DNA of 64,000 nt from JAGPUQ01 sp050250395 (GCA_050250395.1 JBFWOQ010000002.1:1-64000); one strand, 5' to 3'; positions 9,065-18,387 are shown, counted from the stretch's first letter. Translations and numbers: made by a program. Notes: generated from the sequence alone by a model not told the origin.

Positions 9065-9368
9065 AGACGCCTTGTGGCGTCGGCCAGCGGCCAAGATCGC
9101 AGGCCTGATCGGACTATCTGAGTGCAGCGGAGGGCTGCGGCACGGCATAGGGACGATTTGGCAGGCTGTTGCAGCAGCGAGTGTTAGGTGCGGTCCTTTC
9201 CTTATTCTGGGTAGGGCCGTTGTCCCTTGGGCACCCTTCCGTTTCCGTTTGCCGAGGCTGGACGCAGGAAATGGGGTAGTCGAACGACGGCAATGAGGTA
9301 TTATTCGAGGCAATGCCCCATTTAAAGTCGATGATTACGCCATTTACACAGCCTGGGCTCACATTTCG
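9065..9368. other. Left edge of the defence island, non-coding
   Basis: The 304 bp hold no convincing gene. GACGCC-TTGT-GGCGTC (9066-9081) can form a hairpin just after the ychF stop but has no T tract, so it is a doubtful terminator. The 11-mer TCGGACTATCT at 9109-9119 recurs at the far side of the island. Any promoter for the fic-helicase operon must lie in the right part, which is more AT-rich around 9298-9330; I could not define its boxes. No tRNA or integrase is present. Confidence 0.6.
9109..9119 (+). repeat. 11-bp direct repeat, left copy (island edge)
   Basis: TCGGACTATCT lies 45 bp after the ychF stop. The same 11-mer occurs at 21743-21753, just upstream of the first gene after the island. 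The pair brackets the whole foreign segment, which is what a target-site duplication or a recombination join would leave. It is short, so chance is not excluded. Confidence 0.5.
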
Positions 9369-10415
9369 ATGCACTCGCTCACACCCGAGTACCTCGCCGC
9401 ACTTCGCTTCGATGGTGCCCAGGCGGCCACGCTTCGCTTACTGGGCGAGTATCAGGGCAAGCAAAAGCTCTATGCCGCGCAGTCGCCCGAAGCGCTCAAG
9501 AACCTGCGCCAGATCGCGGTGGTCGAGTCCACCGAGTCGTCCAACCGGCTGGAAGGGGTTGTCGTCGCGGCCTCGCGACTGAAGTCCCTGGTCATCCGCA
9601 ACGCAGCACCGAAGAGTCGTTCCGAACAGGAAATTGCTGGCTACCGCGATGCCCTGGCGTTGATCCACGAATCGGCCGCGCACATGCCCTTCAGCGAAGG
9701 CGTGGTGCGGCAACTGCACACACTGCTGTACCGCTACATGCCGCAGGCGGGCGGGCGCTGGAAAGCGACCAACAACGACATCATTGAGCGTCACCCGGAC
9801 GGCACCTCGCGTCTGCGCTTCCAGCCGGTCGCGGCGCACCTGACGCCGATGGCCATGGCCGATCTGACCCGAAACTATGCCACCGCACTGGATCAACATC
9901 GGGTCGACCCCCTGGTGTTGGTGCCGCTGGCGATGCTCGACTTCCTGTGCATCCATCCCTTCCCGGACGGCAACGGCCGCATGTCCCGATTGCTGACCTT
10001 GCTGCTGCTCTACCACTTCGACTATGCCGTGGGCCGCTACATCAGCCTGGAACGCATCTTCGAGGAAACCAAGGAAGGCTATTACGAGACGCTGGAAGCC
10101 AGCTCACAGGATTGGCACCAGGCGCAACACGACGTCAAACCCTGGCTTGACTACTTCTGGGGTGCCTTGCTGCGGGCCCATCGCGAGTTCGAGGAGCGTG
10201 TCGGCACCATCGAGCGTGGCCGTGGCCGCAAGGGCGACCGGGTGCGCACAGAGGTGCTGGGGCGCAGCCTGCCGTTCTCGATTTCGGAGATCGAGGAAGC
10301 TTGCCCGGGCGTGAGTCGGGATATGGTGCGGTTGGTGCTGCGGGTGATGAAGTCCGAGGGATTGATCGAGTCGACCGGCAAAGGGCGAGGCGCGAAATGG
10401 ATCAAGCAAGCGTAA
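9369..10415 (+). CDS. Fic-domain protein, class II (probable AMP transferase)
   Basis: Fic enzymes usually transfer AMP from ATP to hydroxyl groups of target proteins. This 348-residue protein has the complete catalytic motif HPFPDGNGR at residues 196-204, including the essential histidine. The inhibitory helix motif (S/T)xxxE(G/N) is seen as S58-NRL-E62-G63, placing it before the Fic fold, so it is class II and self-inhibited. The C-terminal 80 residues resemble a winged-helix DNA-binding domain (ISEIEEACPGVSRDMVRLVLRVMKSEGLI). It ends 7 bp before the helicase gene and so heads the defence operon. Target and any toxin or regulatory role are unknown. Confidence 0.9.
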   Translation: MHSLTPEYLAALRFDGAQAATLRLLGEYQGKQKLYAAQSPEALKNLRQIAVVESTESSNRLEGVVVAASRLKSLVIRNAAPKSRSEQEIAGYRDALALIHESAAHMPFSEGVVRQLHTLLYRYMPQAGGRWKATNNDIIERHPDGTSRLRFQPVAAHLTPMAMADLTRNYATALDQHRVDPLVLVPLAMLDFLCIHPFPDGNGRMSRLLTLLLLYHFDYAVGRYISLERIFEETKEGYYETLEASSQDWHQAQHDVKPWLDYFWGALLRAHREFEERVGTIERGRGRKGDRVRTEVLGRSLPFSISEIEEACPGVSRDMVRLVLRVMKSEGLIESTGKGRGAKWIKQA

Positions 10416-10422
10416 GGGGAGC

Positions 10423-13400
10423 ATGATGGAGCTGATCGACAACATCAGCCGCTTGCTGGGCGACGATCTCAAGCAGACCCTCCGGCCAGGCGCGCGCCTG
10501 AAGGTCGCGGCCTCGTGCTTTTCGATGTACGCCTTCGAGGCGCTGAAAGCCGAGCTGGAAAAGATCGACGAGCTGAACTTCATCTTCACCTCGCCCACCT
10601 TTGGTGCCAACGAGGTTACCGACAAGATTCGCAAGGAGCGCAAGGAATTCCACATCCCCAAGCTCGACCGGGAGCGCAGCCTCTACGGCAGCGAGTTTGA
10701 AATCCAACTTCGCAACAAGCTCACCCAGCGGGCGGTGGCCAAGGAGTGCGCAGAGTGGATACGGCGTAAGGCCAAATTCAAGAGCAACCGCACTAAAGCG
10801 CCGATGCAGCAGTTCGCCTGCGTGCAGGCTGGCGGCACCGACACGGCTTACATGCCCCTGCACGGGTTCACGGCTGTCGATCTCGGGTACCAGCAAGGCA
10901 ATGCGGTATCCAACCTCGTCAACAAGATGGACGAGGCACCATTTGCCGCCACGTACCTCAGCCTGTTCGATCAAATCTGGAACGACCCCGAAAAGCTGGA
11001 GGACGTAACAGCACAGATTTGCGAGCACATCGCCTCGGTCTACCAAGAGAACTCACCCGAGAGCATCTACTTCCTGATGCTTTACAACATCTTTAACGAG
11101 TTCCTCGACGACATCGACGAAGACGTCCTGCCCAACGACCGCACGGGCTACCGGGACACCCTGATCTGGAACAAGCTGTTCAACTATCAGAAGGATGCTG
11201 CCACCGGAATCATCAACAAGCTCGAAACCTACAGCGGCTGCATCCTTGCCGACAGCGTCGGCTTGGGCAAGACCTTTACCGCACTGGCCGTCATCAAGTA
11301 TTACGAGTTGCGCAACCGGTCAGTGCTCGTACTGTGCCCGAAGAAGCTGGCGGACAACTGGCTCAACTACAACCGCAACCTCAAGACCAACATCTTCGCC
11401 CGCGACCGGTTCAACTACGACGTCCTTTGCCACACCGACCTGACCCGCACCGGTGGCGAGTCTTTCGGCACACCGCTGAACCGCATCAACTGGGGCAACT
11501 ACGACCTCGTCGTCATCGACGAATCGCACAACTTCCGCAACAACGACACCTTCAAGGACAAGGAAACCCGCTACCAGAAGCTGATGAACAAGGTCATCCG
11601 CGAGGGCGTGAAGACCAAAGTGCTGATGCTCTCCGCCACGCCGGTCAACAACCGCTTCACCGACTTGCGCAACCAGCTGGCTCTGGCCTACGAGGGCGAT
11701 TCCGCAAACCTCAGCAACAAGCTGCGCACCAGCAAGTCAGTGGAAGAAGTCTTCCGCAACGCCCAGAAAGCCTTCAATGCGTGGTCGAAGCTGCCCCCGG
11801 AACAACGCACTGCGCGTGCGATTCTGGATGCGCTGGACTTCGACTTCTTCGAGCTGCTGGACAGCGTCACCATCGCACGCTCGCGCAAGCACATCCAGGC
11901 CTTCTACGACACCAGGGACATCGGCCAATTTCCGGAGCGCCGCAAGCCGCTGTCGTTCCACTGCCCCTTGACCGAGCGGTCGGATGTGTTGGGCTTCAAC
12001 GCGATCTTCGAGCAACTCTCCCTGCTCAAGCTGGCCGTGTATGCGCCCATCAGCTACATCCTGCCCAGTCGTCTGAAGAAGTACGAGGAAATCTACGACA
12101 CCAAGGTTGGCGATAGAGGCAGGCTGCGCCAAGCCGACCGCGAAAAGAGCCTGCAGGCCCTGATGACGGTCAACCTGCTCAAGCGACTTGAAAGTTCGGT
12201 GCAGTCGTTCCGGCTCACGCTGCAATCGCTGCGGGCCAACAACGAAGCCACCCTCGCCAAGATCGCCGCGTTCAATCAATCCGGCGGCGCGGTCACGGTG
12301 GGCGACCTCACGGAAGTGCTGGAGGGGCTGGACGCAGAGGACGACGACCTGCCGATGCCCGGCGACGAGGCTGGCGAAATTGGCGGCAAGATCAAGATCA
12401 GCCTCGCCGACATGGACTTGCCGTCCTGGGAGCACGAACTCAAGGTGGACTTGCAGGTCATCGATGCGCTGCTGACCTCGATGAGCAAAATCACGCCGCA
12501 GGACGATGCCAAGCTGCAACACCTCAAAGCACAACTGCTCGGCAAGATTGCAAACCCAATCAACCCCGGCAACAGGAAGGTGCTGATCTTTACAGCCTTT
12601 GCCGACACCGCCGATTACCTGTACGCCAACCTTGCGCCGGAGCTGCTGGCCACGCTCGCCATCCACACCGCCAAGGTCACCGGCAAGGGAGCGCCGCAGT
12701 CCACCATCAAGAGCAAAACTCAGAAGCGCAGCTATGACTTCCAGGAGCTGCTCACCCTGTTCTCCCCTCGCTCTAAAGAAAAGGCGGTGGTACTGCCGGG
12801 CGAGCCGCACGAGGTAGATCTGCTGATCGGCACCGATTGCATCTCCGAAGGCCAGAACCTGCAGGACTGCGACTACCTGATCAACTACGACATCCACTGG
12901 AACCCAGTACGCATCATCCAGCGCTTTGGCCGGGTAGATCGCATTGGCTCGTCCAACAGCAGCATCCAGCTAGTCAACTACTGGCCCGACATTTCGCTCG
13001 ACGAGTACATCAACCTCAAGGAGCGCGTTGAGAGCCGAATGATGATCGCCGACGTCACCGCGACGGGTGACGACAACGTGCTGTCCGCGCAGGCCAACGA
13101 CGTGTCGTACCGCAAGGAGCAACTGCGTCGCCTACAGGAGGAAGTCATCGAGCTGGAGGATTTGAAGACCGGTGTCTCCATCACAGACCTGGGTCTGAAT
13201 GACTTCCGCATGGACTTGCTGAACTACGTCAAGATCCACGGCGAACTCCATAGGTCGCCCAACGGCCTGCATGCCGTCGTGGCGGCCAACCCTGATCTGG
13301 GCCTCGCGCCCGGTGTCATCTTCACGCTGCGCAATCGCAATTCAGGCGTGAATCCACCCGCGCACCTGCCGCAACACAACCGGCTGCACCCCTACTACCT

Positions 13401-13728
13401 GGTCTACATTAGTCAGGAAGGCGAAGTGATCCACGACCACACCGAGGTCAAGCGCCTGCTCGACCTGGCACGTTCGTGCTGCAAGGGGCAGGCAGAGCCA
13501 GTGGCTGACGCCTGCCATCGTTTCAACAAGGACACAGCGGATGGCCGCAGGATGCAGCCGTATTCAGATCTGCTCAACAAGGCCATCCGCTCGATGATCG
13601 AGGTCAAGGAAGAGAAAGACCTCGACAGCCTGTTCACGGGCGGCAAGACCACGGCGCTCACGCACACCATCAGTGGGCTGGACGACTTCGAGCTGATCGC
13701 CTTTGTGGTGATTCAGGAGGCTGGATGA
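10423..13728 (+). CDS. SNF2-type superfamily 2 helicase with N-terminal PLD-like region
   Basis: An 1101-residue protein. Residues 1-180 or so resemble the phospholipase-D-like region found ahead of such helicases (LKVAASCFSMYAFEALKAEL, FIFTSPTFG), but I see no HxK catalytic motif, so it may be non-catalytic. The motor is intact: Walker A DSVGLGKT (277-284), DESH box (366-369), SATP (404-407), and motif V/VI including QRFGRVDRIGS (833-843). This places it with SNF2/RapA-like DNA translocases common in defence loci. It has an RBS (AAGGGGA) and overlaps the next gene by ATGA. It probably acts with the neighbouring Mod and Res; that is inference from the operon. Confidence 0.85.
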   Translation: MMELIDNISRLLGDDLKQTLRPGARLKVAASCFSMYAFEALKAELEKIDELNFIFTSPTFGANEVTDKIRKERKEFHIPKLDRERSLYGSEFEIQLRNKLTQRAVAKECAEWIRRKAKFKSNRTKAPMQQFACVQAGGTDTAYMPLHGFTAVDLGYQQGNAVSNLVNKMDEAPFAATYLSLFDQIWNDPEKLEDVTAQICEHIASVYQENSPESIYFLMLYNIFNEFLDDIDEDVLPNDRTGYRDTLIWNKLFNYQKDAATGIINKLETYSGCILADSVGLGKTFTALAVIKYYELRNRSVLVLCPKKLADNWLNYNRNLKTNIFARDRFNYDVLCHTDLTRTGGESFGTPLNRINWGNYDLVVIDESHNFRNNDTFKDKETRYQKLMNKVIREGVKTKVLMLSATPVNNRFTDLRNQLALAYEGDSANLSNKLRTSKSVEEVFRNAQKAFNAWSKLPPEQRTARAILDALDFDFFELLDSVTIARSRKHIQAFYDTRDIGQFPERRKPLSFHCPLTERSDVLGFNAIFEQLSLLKLAVYAPISYILPSRLKKYEEIYDTKVGDRGRLRQADREKSLQALMTVNLLKRLESSVQSFRLTLQSLRANNEATLAKIAAFNQSGGAVTVGDLTEVLEGLDAEDDDLPMPGDEAGEIGGKIKISLADMDLPSWEHELKVDLQVIDALLTSMSKITPQDDAKLQHLKAQLLGKIANPINPGNRKVLIFTAFADTADYLYANLAPELLATLAIHTAKVTGKGAPQSTIKSKTQKRSYDFQELLTLFSPRSKEKAVVLPGEPHEVDLLIGTDCISEGQNLQDCDYLINYDIHWNPVRIIQRFGRVDRIGSSNSSIQLVNYWPDISLDEYINLKERVESRMMIADVTATGDDNVLSAQANDVSYRKEQLRRLQEEVIELEDLKTGVSITDLGLNDFRMDLLNYVKIHGELHRSPNGLHAVVAANPDLGLAPGVIFTLRNRNSGVNPPAHLPQHNRLHPYYLVYISQEGEVIHDHTEVKRLLDLARSCCKGQAEPVADACHRFNKDTADGRRMQPYSDLLNKAIRSMIEVKEEKDLDSLFTGGKTTALTHTISGLDDFELIAFVVIQEAG

Positions 13729-14414
13729 CCCAAGCCCGCCTCACGCCGCAGCATCCTGCCCTCATCACCTACCCGCCGCAGGCCGCCTTTGGCCGCACGC
13801 TGCCCAAGAACAAGCTGTACGAGCACACCGGGGCCAACACCCGGCTGAAAGACCTGTTCGTCAAGCACGTCGAGCAGATCGTCTGGGCGTTCAAGCTGGC
13901 CCCGGAGACGATTCGTCTGCCCGAGCGGCCCGGCGTGCCGGAGATTCAGGTCTTCAGCCTCCAGCTCAAGACGCCGGAACTGCACCGTGATGTGCTGCGC
14001 TGCATCGACGGGGCCATCCCGTTCCCCATTGTGTTCGAGCTGGCGTTCGAGGGCAGAACGCAGGTGGTCGCGGCCTACAAGCGACCGAACGAATCCGACC
14101 CCAGCCGCTGGGTGCTTTCCGACTACTTTGCGACGGACTGGTTACCGGTCGGCTGCCAGCGCACAGCCATACCCGTAGCCCTGCATATGGGCGGCCTGTA
14201 TGAGCAACTGCTGCACCGCTTGATTCCCTTGCCAGCACGTCCGCAGGAAACGCTGGCCGCGCTGGTCGGGCGTGTCGAGCAGGCACAGGCCAAGCAGCGC
14301 GCGCTGGACACGGCCACGGCACGGCTGGAGAAGGAAAAACAATTCAACCGCAAAGTGGAGATCAACGCCGCCGTGCGACAACTCAAATCAGAGCTGGAAA
14401 GCCTCAGCCGATGA
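13725..14414 (+). CDS. DUF4391-family protein
   Basis: A 229-residue protein of a family I recognise as DUF4391, which has no established activity and repeatedly neighbours helicase/methyltransferase defence genes. Visible are an alpha/beta N-terminal part (LFVKHVEQIVWAFKLAPETIRLP), a central segment with FELAFEGRTQVVAAYKRP, and a C-terminal coiled coil rich in A, K, Q, E and R (about 180-229, ending QLKSELESLSR). No nuclease or ATPase motif is obvious. The start overlaps the helicase stop (ATGA), so the two are translationally coupled and likely form one complex. It is followed by mod after 37 bp. Confidence 0.75.
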   Translation: MTQARLTPQHPALITYPPQAAFGRTLPKNKLYEHTGANTRLKDLFVKHVEQIVWAFKLAPETIRLPERPGVPEIQVFSLQLKTPELHRDVLRCIDGAIPFPIVFELAFEGRTQVVAAYKRPNESDPSRWVLSDYFATDWLPVGCQRTAIPVALHMGGLYEQLLHRLIPLPARPQETLAALVGRVEQAQAKQRALDTATARLEKEKQFNRKVEINAAVRQLKSELESLSR

Positions 14415-14451
14415 TCCACGGCGGTGGCTCGAATAGAAACAGGACAAGAAC

Positions 14452-16509
14452 ATGGAAAAACTCAAAATGCACTCGCCCAATCTGACCGACGACAACATCG
14501 CGCGCATCCGCGAGATGTTCCCCGGCTGCGTGACGGAGGCTCGGGGCGACGACGGCAGCGTCAAGCTGGCAGTGGACTTCGACCAGCTGAAGCAGGAGTT
14601 GTGTAGCTCCATTGTCGAAGGGCCCCAGGAACGCTACCACCTCAATTGGCCCGGCAAGCGCGAGGCATTGCTGACCGCCAATGCGCCGATTGCCAAGACC
14701 CTGCGCCCGGTGCGCGAGGAGAGCGTGGACTTCGATACGACGAAGAACCTGTTCATCGAGGGCGACAACCTCGATGCGTTGAAGCTGTTGCAGGAAACCT
14801 ATCTCGGTAAGATCAAGATGATTTACATTGATCCGCCGTACAACACTGGCAGCGATTTTATCTATGCGGATGACTTTTCTGAAAACACAGAACAATTCTT
14901 GATTCGCTCAATACAAAAAGATGAAGATGGTAACAAACTAATCGCAAATACCGAGTCCAATGGACGATTTCACTCTGACTGGCTATCAATGATCTACCCA
15001 AGAATAAAACTTGCCAGACATTTACTCAGAGACGATGGAGTAATATTTGTATCCATAGGGGACAACGAAGTCCACAACCTAAGGAGAATATGCGACGAGA
15101 TATTCGGTGAGAAAAACTTTTGCGCGCAATTTATTTGGAATACAGAAGGAAACACAGACAATCAATACGAAGTCAAAGTCAATCACGAATACGTGATTTC
15201 GTATTACAAGGATATCGAATTTAGCTCTACAGCAATCGGATGTGTTGTAGACCCAAACACCCGCGAAGATAGCAATTTATGGAAAGGCTACGCGGACAAT
15301 AATATAAACAAAAATAGCCCTGAAAACCCGCCATCTATTATCGAACTCCCTATTGGATTTCCTTCACATGAAAAGGACTTGTTTTATCCAGCAAAGAGCG
15401 TGGATGAAGAGTTCTTCAGGATCGTTGAGAAGGATAAATTCATTTCGGAATCTGTAAAGAATGGATATGGAATTGAGAGTAAGTCAGGCCTTCCAGTCAA
15501 GCTAGATGACATGGAGGTAAGGGACTACAAATTGACAAAGCCGTGTCGCATATTCGTCGGCATGGCAAACAAAAACAAATTACTGGAGTTTATATCCAAC
15601 AAGTGCCAGGCCATTCTGGATGAAGGTAATCCCCTAGAGTTCTACATCAACTCTAATGCTGCCGTTAGATACAGAAAGCAAAATGATAAGCCTAGAAATA
15701 TTCTTTCTGTATTACGAAATCTTGGCACCACAGAAAAGACGAAAAATTATTTGCGCAGGATGGGCGTTTTTTACGATTACCCGAAACCGGTTGGGCTCAT
15801 CGAATACCTTGTTAAGATTGGCTGCGAAAGTGAAGGGTTAATTATCGACTTTTTTGCGGGCTCAGGGACAACTGCTGAAGCAGTTATGTCGTGCAATAAA
15901 GATGGCAAAAGAAGAAACTATATTCTCGTTCAGGCACCTGAGCAGCTAGATCCTACCAAGAAGGAACAGAAGTCAGCTTATGATTTTTGTGTCTCTCAGA
16001 ACGTTGAACCCAATCTAGCCGAAATTTCCAAGGAGCGTATTCGCCGTGTGGGATTCCAAATTCGCGAAAGCGCAAGCAGCGAGGGTGAAGTTGGCGATGT
16101 AGGATTTCGGGTTCTCAAAGTTGCTTCTTCAAACATGAGGGAGGTCTACTACACCCCAGACGAGCTAAGGCAATCACAGGTCGACGCATTTGTAGACAAC
16201 ATCAAACCCGACCGCACGCCGGAAGACCTGCTGTTCCAGGTGATGCTGGACTGGGGCGTCGACCTCGCCCTGCCCATCGAAAAGAAGGCTGCCCAGGGCA
16301 AGGACGTGTTCTTCGTGGACGGCAACGCGCTGGCCGCCTGCTTCGACGCCCACAGCGGTGTGGATGAAGCCTTCGTCAAGGAGCTGGCCACGCACAAGCC
16401 CCTGCGCGTGGTGTTCTGCGACGCGGGCTTTGCGGACAGCGCGGTCAAAATCAACGTGGAGCAGATTTTCAAGCTGCTGTCGCCTGCCACCGAAGTGAAG
16501 TGCATCTGA
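14452..16509 (+). CDS. mod: Type III restriction-modification DNA methyltransferase (Mod), beta class
   Basis: The 685-residue protein is a beta-class N6-adenine methyltransferase: catalytic motif IV DPPYN at residues 127-131 comes first and the SAM-binding motif DFFAGSGTT at 466-474 comes late, with the target-recognition region between them. Type III Mod subunits determine sequence specificity for both modification and restriction and methylate one strand of a short asymmetric site. Both N-terminal and C-terminal parts are GC-rich like the rest of the island, but the interior is strongly AT-rich, indicating exchange of the recognition domain. No simple-sequence tract that could switch expression is visible. 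The start is an ATG after the DUF4391 gene; the next gene begins 10 bp downstream. Confidence 0.93.
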   Translation: MEKLKMHSPNLTDDNIARIREMFPGCVTEARGDDGSVKLAVDFDQLKQELCSSIVEGPQERYHLNWPGKREALLTANAPIAKTLRPVREESVDFDTTKNLFIEGDNLDALKLLQETYLGKIKMIYIDPPYNTGSDFIYADDFSENTEQFLIRSIQKDEDGNKLIANTESNGRFHSDWLSMIYPRIKLARHLLRDDGVIFVSIGDNEVHNLRRICDEIFGEKNFCAQFIWNTEGNTDNQYEVKVNHEYVISYYKDIEFSSTAIGCVVDPNTREDSNLWKGYADNNINKNSPENPPSIIELPIGFPSHEKDLFYPAKSVDEEFFRIVEKDKFISESVKNGYGIESKSGLPVKLDDMEVRDYKLTKPCRIFVGMANKNKLLEFISNKCQAILDEGNPLEFYINSNAAVRYRKQNDKPRNILSVLRNLGTTEKTKNYLRRMGVFYDYPKPVGLIEYLVKIGCESEGLIIDFFAGSGTTAEAVMSCNKDGKRRNYILVQAPEQLDPTKKEQKSAYDFCVSQNVEPNLAEISKERIRRVGFQIRESASSEGEVGDVGFRVLKVASSNMREVYYTPDELRQSQVDAFVDNIKPDRTPEDLLFQVMLDWGVDLALPIEKKAAQGKDVFFVDGNALAACFDAHSGVDEAFVKELATHKPLRVVFCDAGFADSAVKINVEQIFKLLSPATEVKCI
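14860..16200 (+). other. AT-rich mosaic segment covering the Mod target-recognition domain
   Basis: Hand counts of single 60-base lines give 22/60 G+C at 15001-15060 and 21/60 at 15301-15360, against 37/60 at 14701-14760 in the same gene. The change is abrupt shortly after the DPPYN motif and reverts near 16190-16200. Codon choice changes with it (AAT, ATA, AGA, TTA become common). The frame is unbroken. Edges are approximate. Confidence 0.85.
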
Positions 16510-16519
16510 GGAGAACGGG

Positions 16520-18184
16520 ATGGATCAGGCAAGGCTCCGCCACTTGCTGACTGAATTGATCGCCACCTGGGAGAACGAGGTGGTGGAGTTCAAGCAGGCG
16601 GGGAACGATTACAGCACGGACAGGATTGGCGAGTACTTTTCCGCCTTGGCGAATGAGGCCAACCTGCGCGGGGCCGAGTCGGCCTGGCTGGTGTTCGGCG
16701 TGCACAACAAGACCCGCTCCGTGGTCGGCAGCGACTACCGTCCGCAGCTCGAACGCCTGCAATCGCTGAAGATGCAAGTCGCGGAGAACGCCGAGCCGCG
16801 CATGACGTTTCGCGATATTCACGAGCTGCATCATACGGATGGCCGGGTGGTGCTGTTCGAAGTGCCCGCCGCGCCGCGTGGCATCCCGATTGCGTGGAAA
16901 GGGCATTACTACGCCCGCGCCGGGGAAAGCCTCACCTCGCTGGGGTTGGCCAAGCAGGATGAAATACGCGACCAGACGCTGGCCGAGGACTGGACGGCGC
17001 AACTCGTACCCGACGCGACCCTGAATGATCTGGACGCGGCGGCCGCGCGCAAGGCGCGGGAGTCCTTCGCGCAGAAATATGCGAATCGGGTCGCCCTCGA
17101 TGAGGTGATGGGCTGGCCGCTGGCCACGTTTCTTGATCGCGCCCGCTTGACCCGGGGCGGACAGATCACGCGCGCGACCCTGTTGTTGCTCGGCAAGGCG
17201 GAAGCCACTTACAGGCTCTCTCCGCATCCGGCGCAATTGACCTGGAGCCTGCAAGGTGCGGAACGCGCCTACGAACATTTCGGCCTGCCGTTTCTGCTGA
17301 CGACGACGCAGCTTTACCAGCGCATCCGCAATATTCAGCTGCGTATCCTGCCGCAGGATGAATTGTTGCCCGTGGAAGTGCCCAAATACGACCAGAGGAT
17401 CGTTCTGGAAGCGCTGCATAACTGCATCGTGCATCAGGACTACACGCGCAATGGCCGGGTGGTGGTGAAGGAGCGCCAGGACAGGCTGATATTCGAGAAC
17501 GAAGGCGGTTTCTTTGAAGGCCAGCCGGAGGATTACATACAGGGCACCAGGATTCCCCGCCGCTATCGCAATCCATTTCTGGCGCAGGCGATGGCCGAAC
17601 TGAACATGATCGATACAATGGGTTACGGCATCCGCGATATGTATGTGAGACAAGCGCGGCGCTATTTCCCGCTGCCTGATTACGATCTGAGCGAGCGCGA
17701 CACCGTAAGGATGACGATCTATGGCAGCGTGGTAGACCCGGCCTACAGCCGCCTGTTGATCCAGAAAACCGACCTGCCGCTGGCCGACGTGCTGGCATTG
17801 GACAGGGTGCAAAAGAAGCTGCCTATTCCCGGAGAAGCCGCTGCCCGTTTGCGCAAGGCCGGGTTGATCGAAGGGCGCAAGCCCAACCTCCATGTTTCGG
17901 CGCAAATTGCCAAGGCTACGGCCAGCGTGGCGGATTACCTGCGCACCCGGGGGCAGGACGATGATTTCTACCTCAAGCAGATCATCGACTATCTGACAGT
18001 GAATGGTGAAGCCAGCCGCGCCGACATCAACCGGCTGCTGCTGGGCAAGCTCAGCGACGCGCTGACGGACGATCAGAAGTACAACAAGGTCAGCAATTTG
18101 CTGGGCAAGCTGCGTCGTCGAGGGGTGATTGAGAATGCCGGATCGGATACGGCACCACGCTGGCAACTGACCCGGGCGAATTAG
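16520..18184 (+). CDS. AlbA_2 (Schlafen-type) DNA-binding, RecG-like C-terminal protein
   Basis: A 554-residue protein that starts 10 bp after mod with a strong ribosome site (GAGGAG). Residues 15-140 match the AlbA_2/Schlafen fold (ENEVVEFKQAGNDY, LANEANLRGAESAWLVFGVHN). The middle carries a GHKL-like region seen in the RecG-related transcriptional regulator group (ALHNCIVHQDYTRNGRVVV, RNPFLAQAMAELNMID, GYGIRDMYV), and the end a winged-helix segment. Proteins of this type are frequent passengers between mod and res genes of type III systems, where a regulatory or accessory defence role is suspected but not established. No helicase motor motifs are present despite the RecG-like label. Confidence 0.8.
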   Translation: MDQARLRHLLTELIATWENEVVEFKQAGNDYSTDRIGEYFSALANEANLRGAESAWLVFGVHNKTRSVVGSDYRPQLERLQSLKMQVAENAEPRMTFRDIHELHHTDGRVVLFEVPAAPRGIPIAWKGHYYARAGESLTSLGLAKQDEIRDQTLAEDWTAQLVPDATLNDLDAAAARKARESFAQKYANRVALDEVMGWPLATFLDRARLTRGGQITRATLLLLGKAEATYRLSPHPAQLTWSLQGAERAYEHFGLPFLLTTTQLYQRIRNIQLRILPQDELLPVEVPKYDQRIVLEALHNCIVHQDYTRNGRVVVKERQDRLIFENEGGFFEGQPEDYIQGTRIPRRYRNPFLAQAMAELNMIDTMGYGIRDMYVRQARRYFPLPDYDLSERDTVRMTIYGSVVDPAYSRLLIQKTDLPLADVLALDRVQKKLPIPGEAAARLRKAGLIEGRKPNLHVSAQIAKATASVADYLRTRGQDDDFYLKQIIDYLTVNGEASRADINRLLLGKLSDALTDDQKYNKVSNLLGKLRRRGVIENAGSDTAPRWQLTRAN

Positions 18185-18387
18185 AGCTCACCGAGAGAAA
18201 TTAGAGGCTTGCCGAGAGAACGCTTGAACAAGATAAGTACAATCATAGGGTTACCTGGCTTCGGCTTTGACGAATTGCTGAGAGCTTGCGGAAAACTATC
18301 CCCGTTGTGGAGTGTGAAACGGGATTTGCGCTCCACTAGCCCGTTTGTGGGGCCTGGAAGCGCGACAACTCTTTTCAAAGGTAAACC
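18185..18387. other. Spacer before res with a short imperfect tandem repeat
   Basis: This 203-bp gap is the only sizeable one inside the island operon. At 18181-18221 two units share TTAGAG followed a few bases later by CCGAGAGAA, with a period of about 20 bp. TACAAT at 18238-18243 could be a -10 box but no -35 box lies at the right distance. The gap leaves room for separate control of res expression; nothing more can be supported. Confidence 0.4.

Noticed and set aside
9066..9081. GACGCC/GGCGTC hairpin after ychF as an intrinsic terminator
   Set aside because: There is no T tract after the stem.
14452..16509. Phase-variable mod (phasevarion) through a simple-sequence repeat
   Set aside because: No tandem or homopolymeric tract long enough to slip is present in mod or right before it.
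16520..18184. ATP-dependent DNA helicase RecG
   Set aside because: No Walker A, DEAH or other motor motifs are present; only the C-terminal region resembles the RecG-related regulator group.
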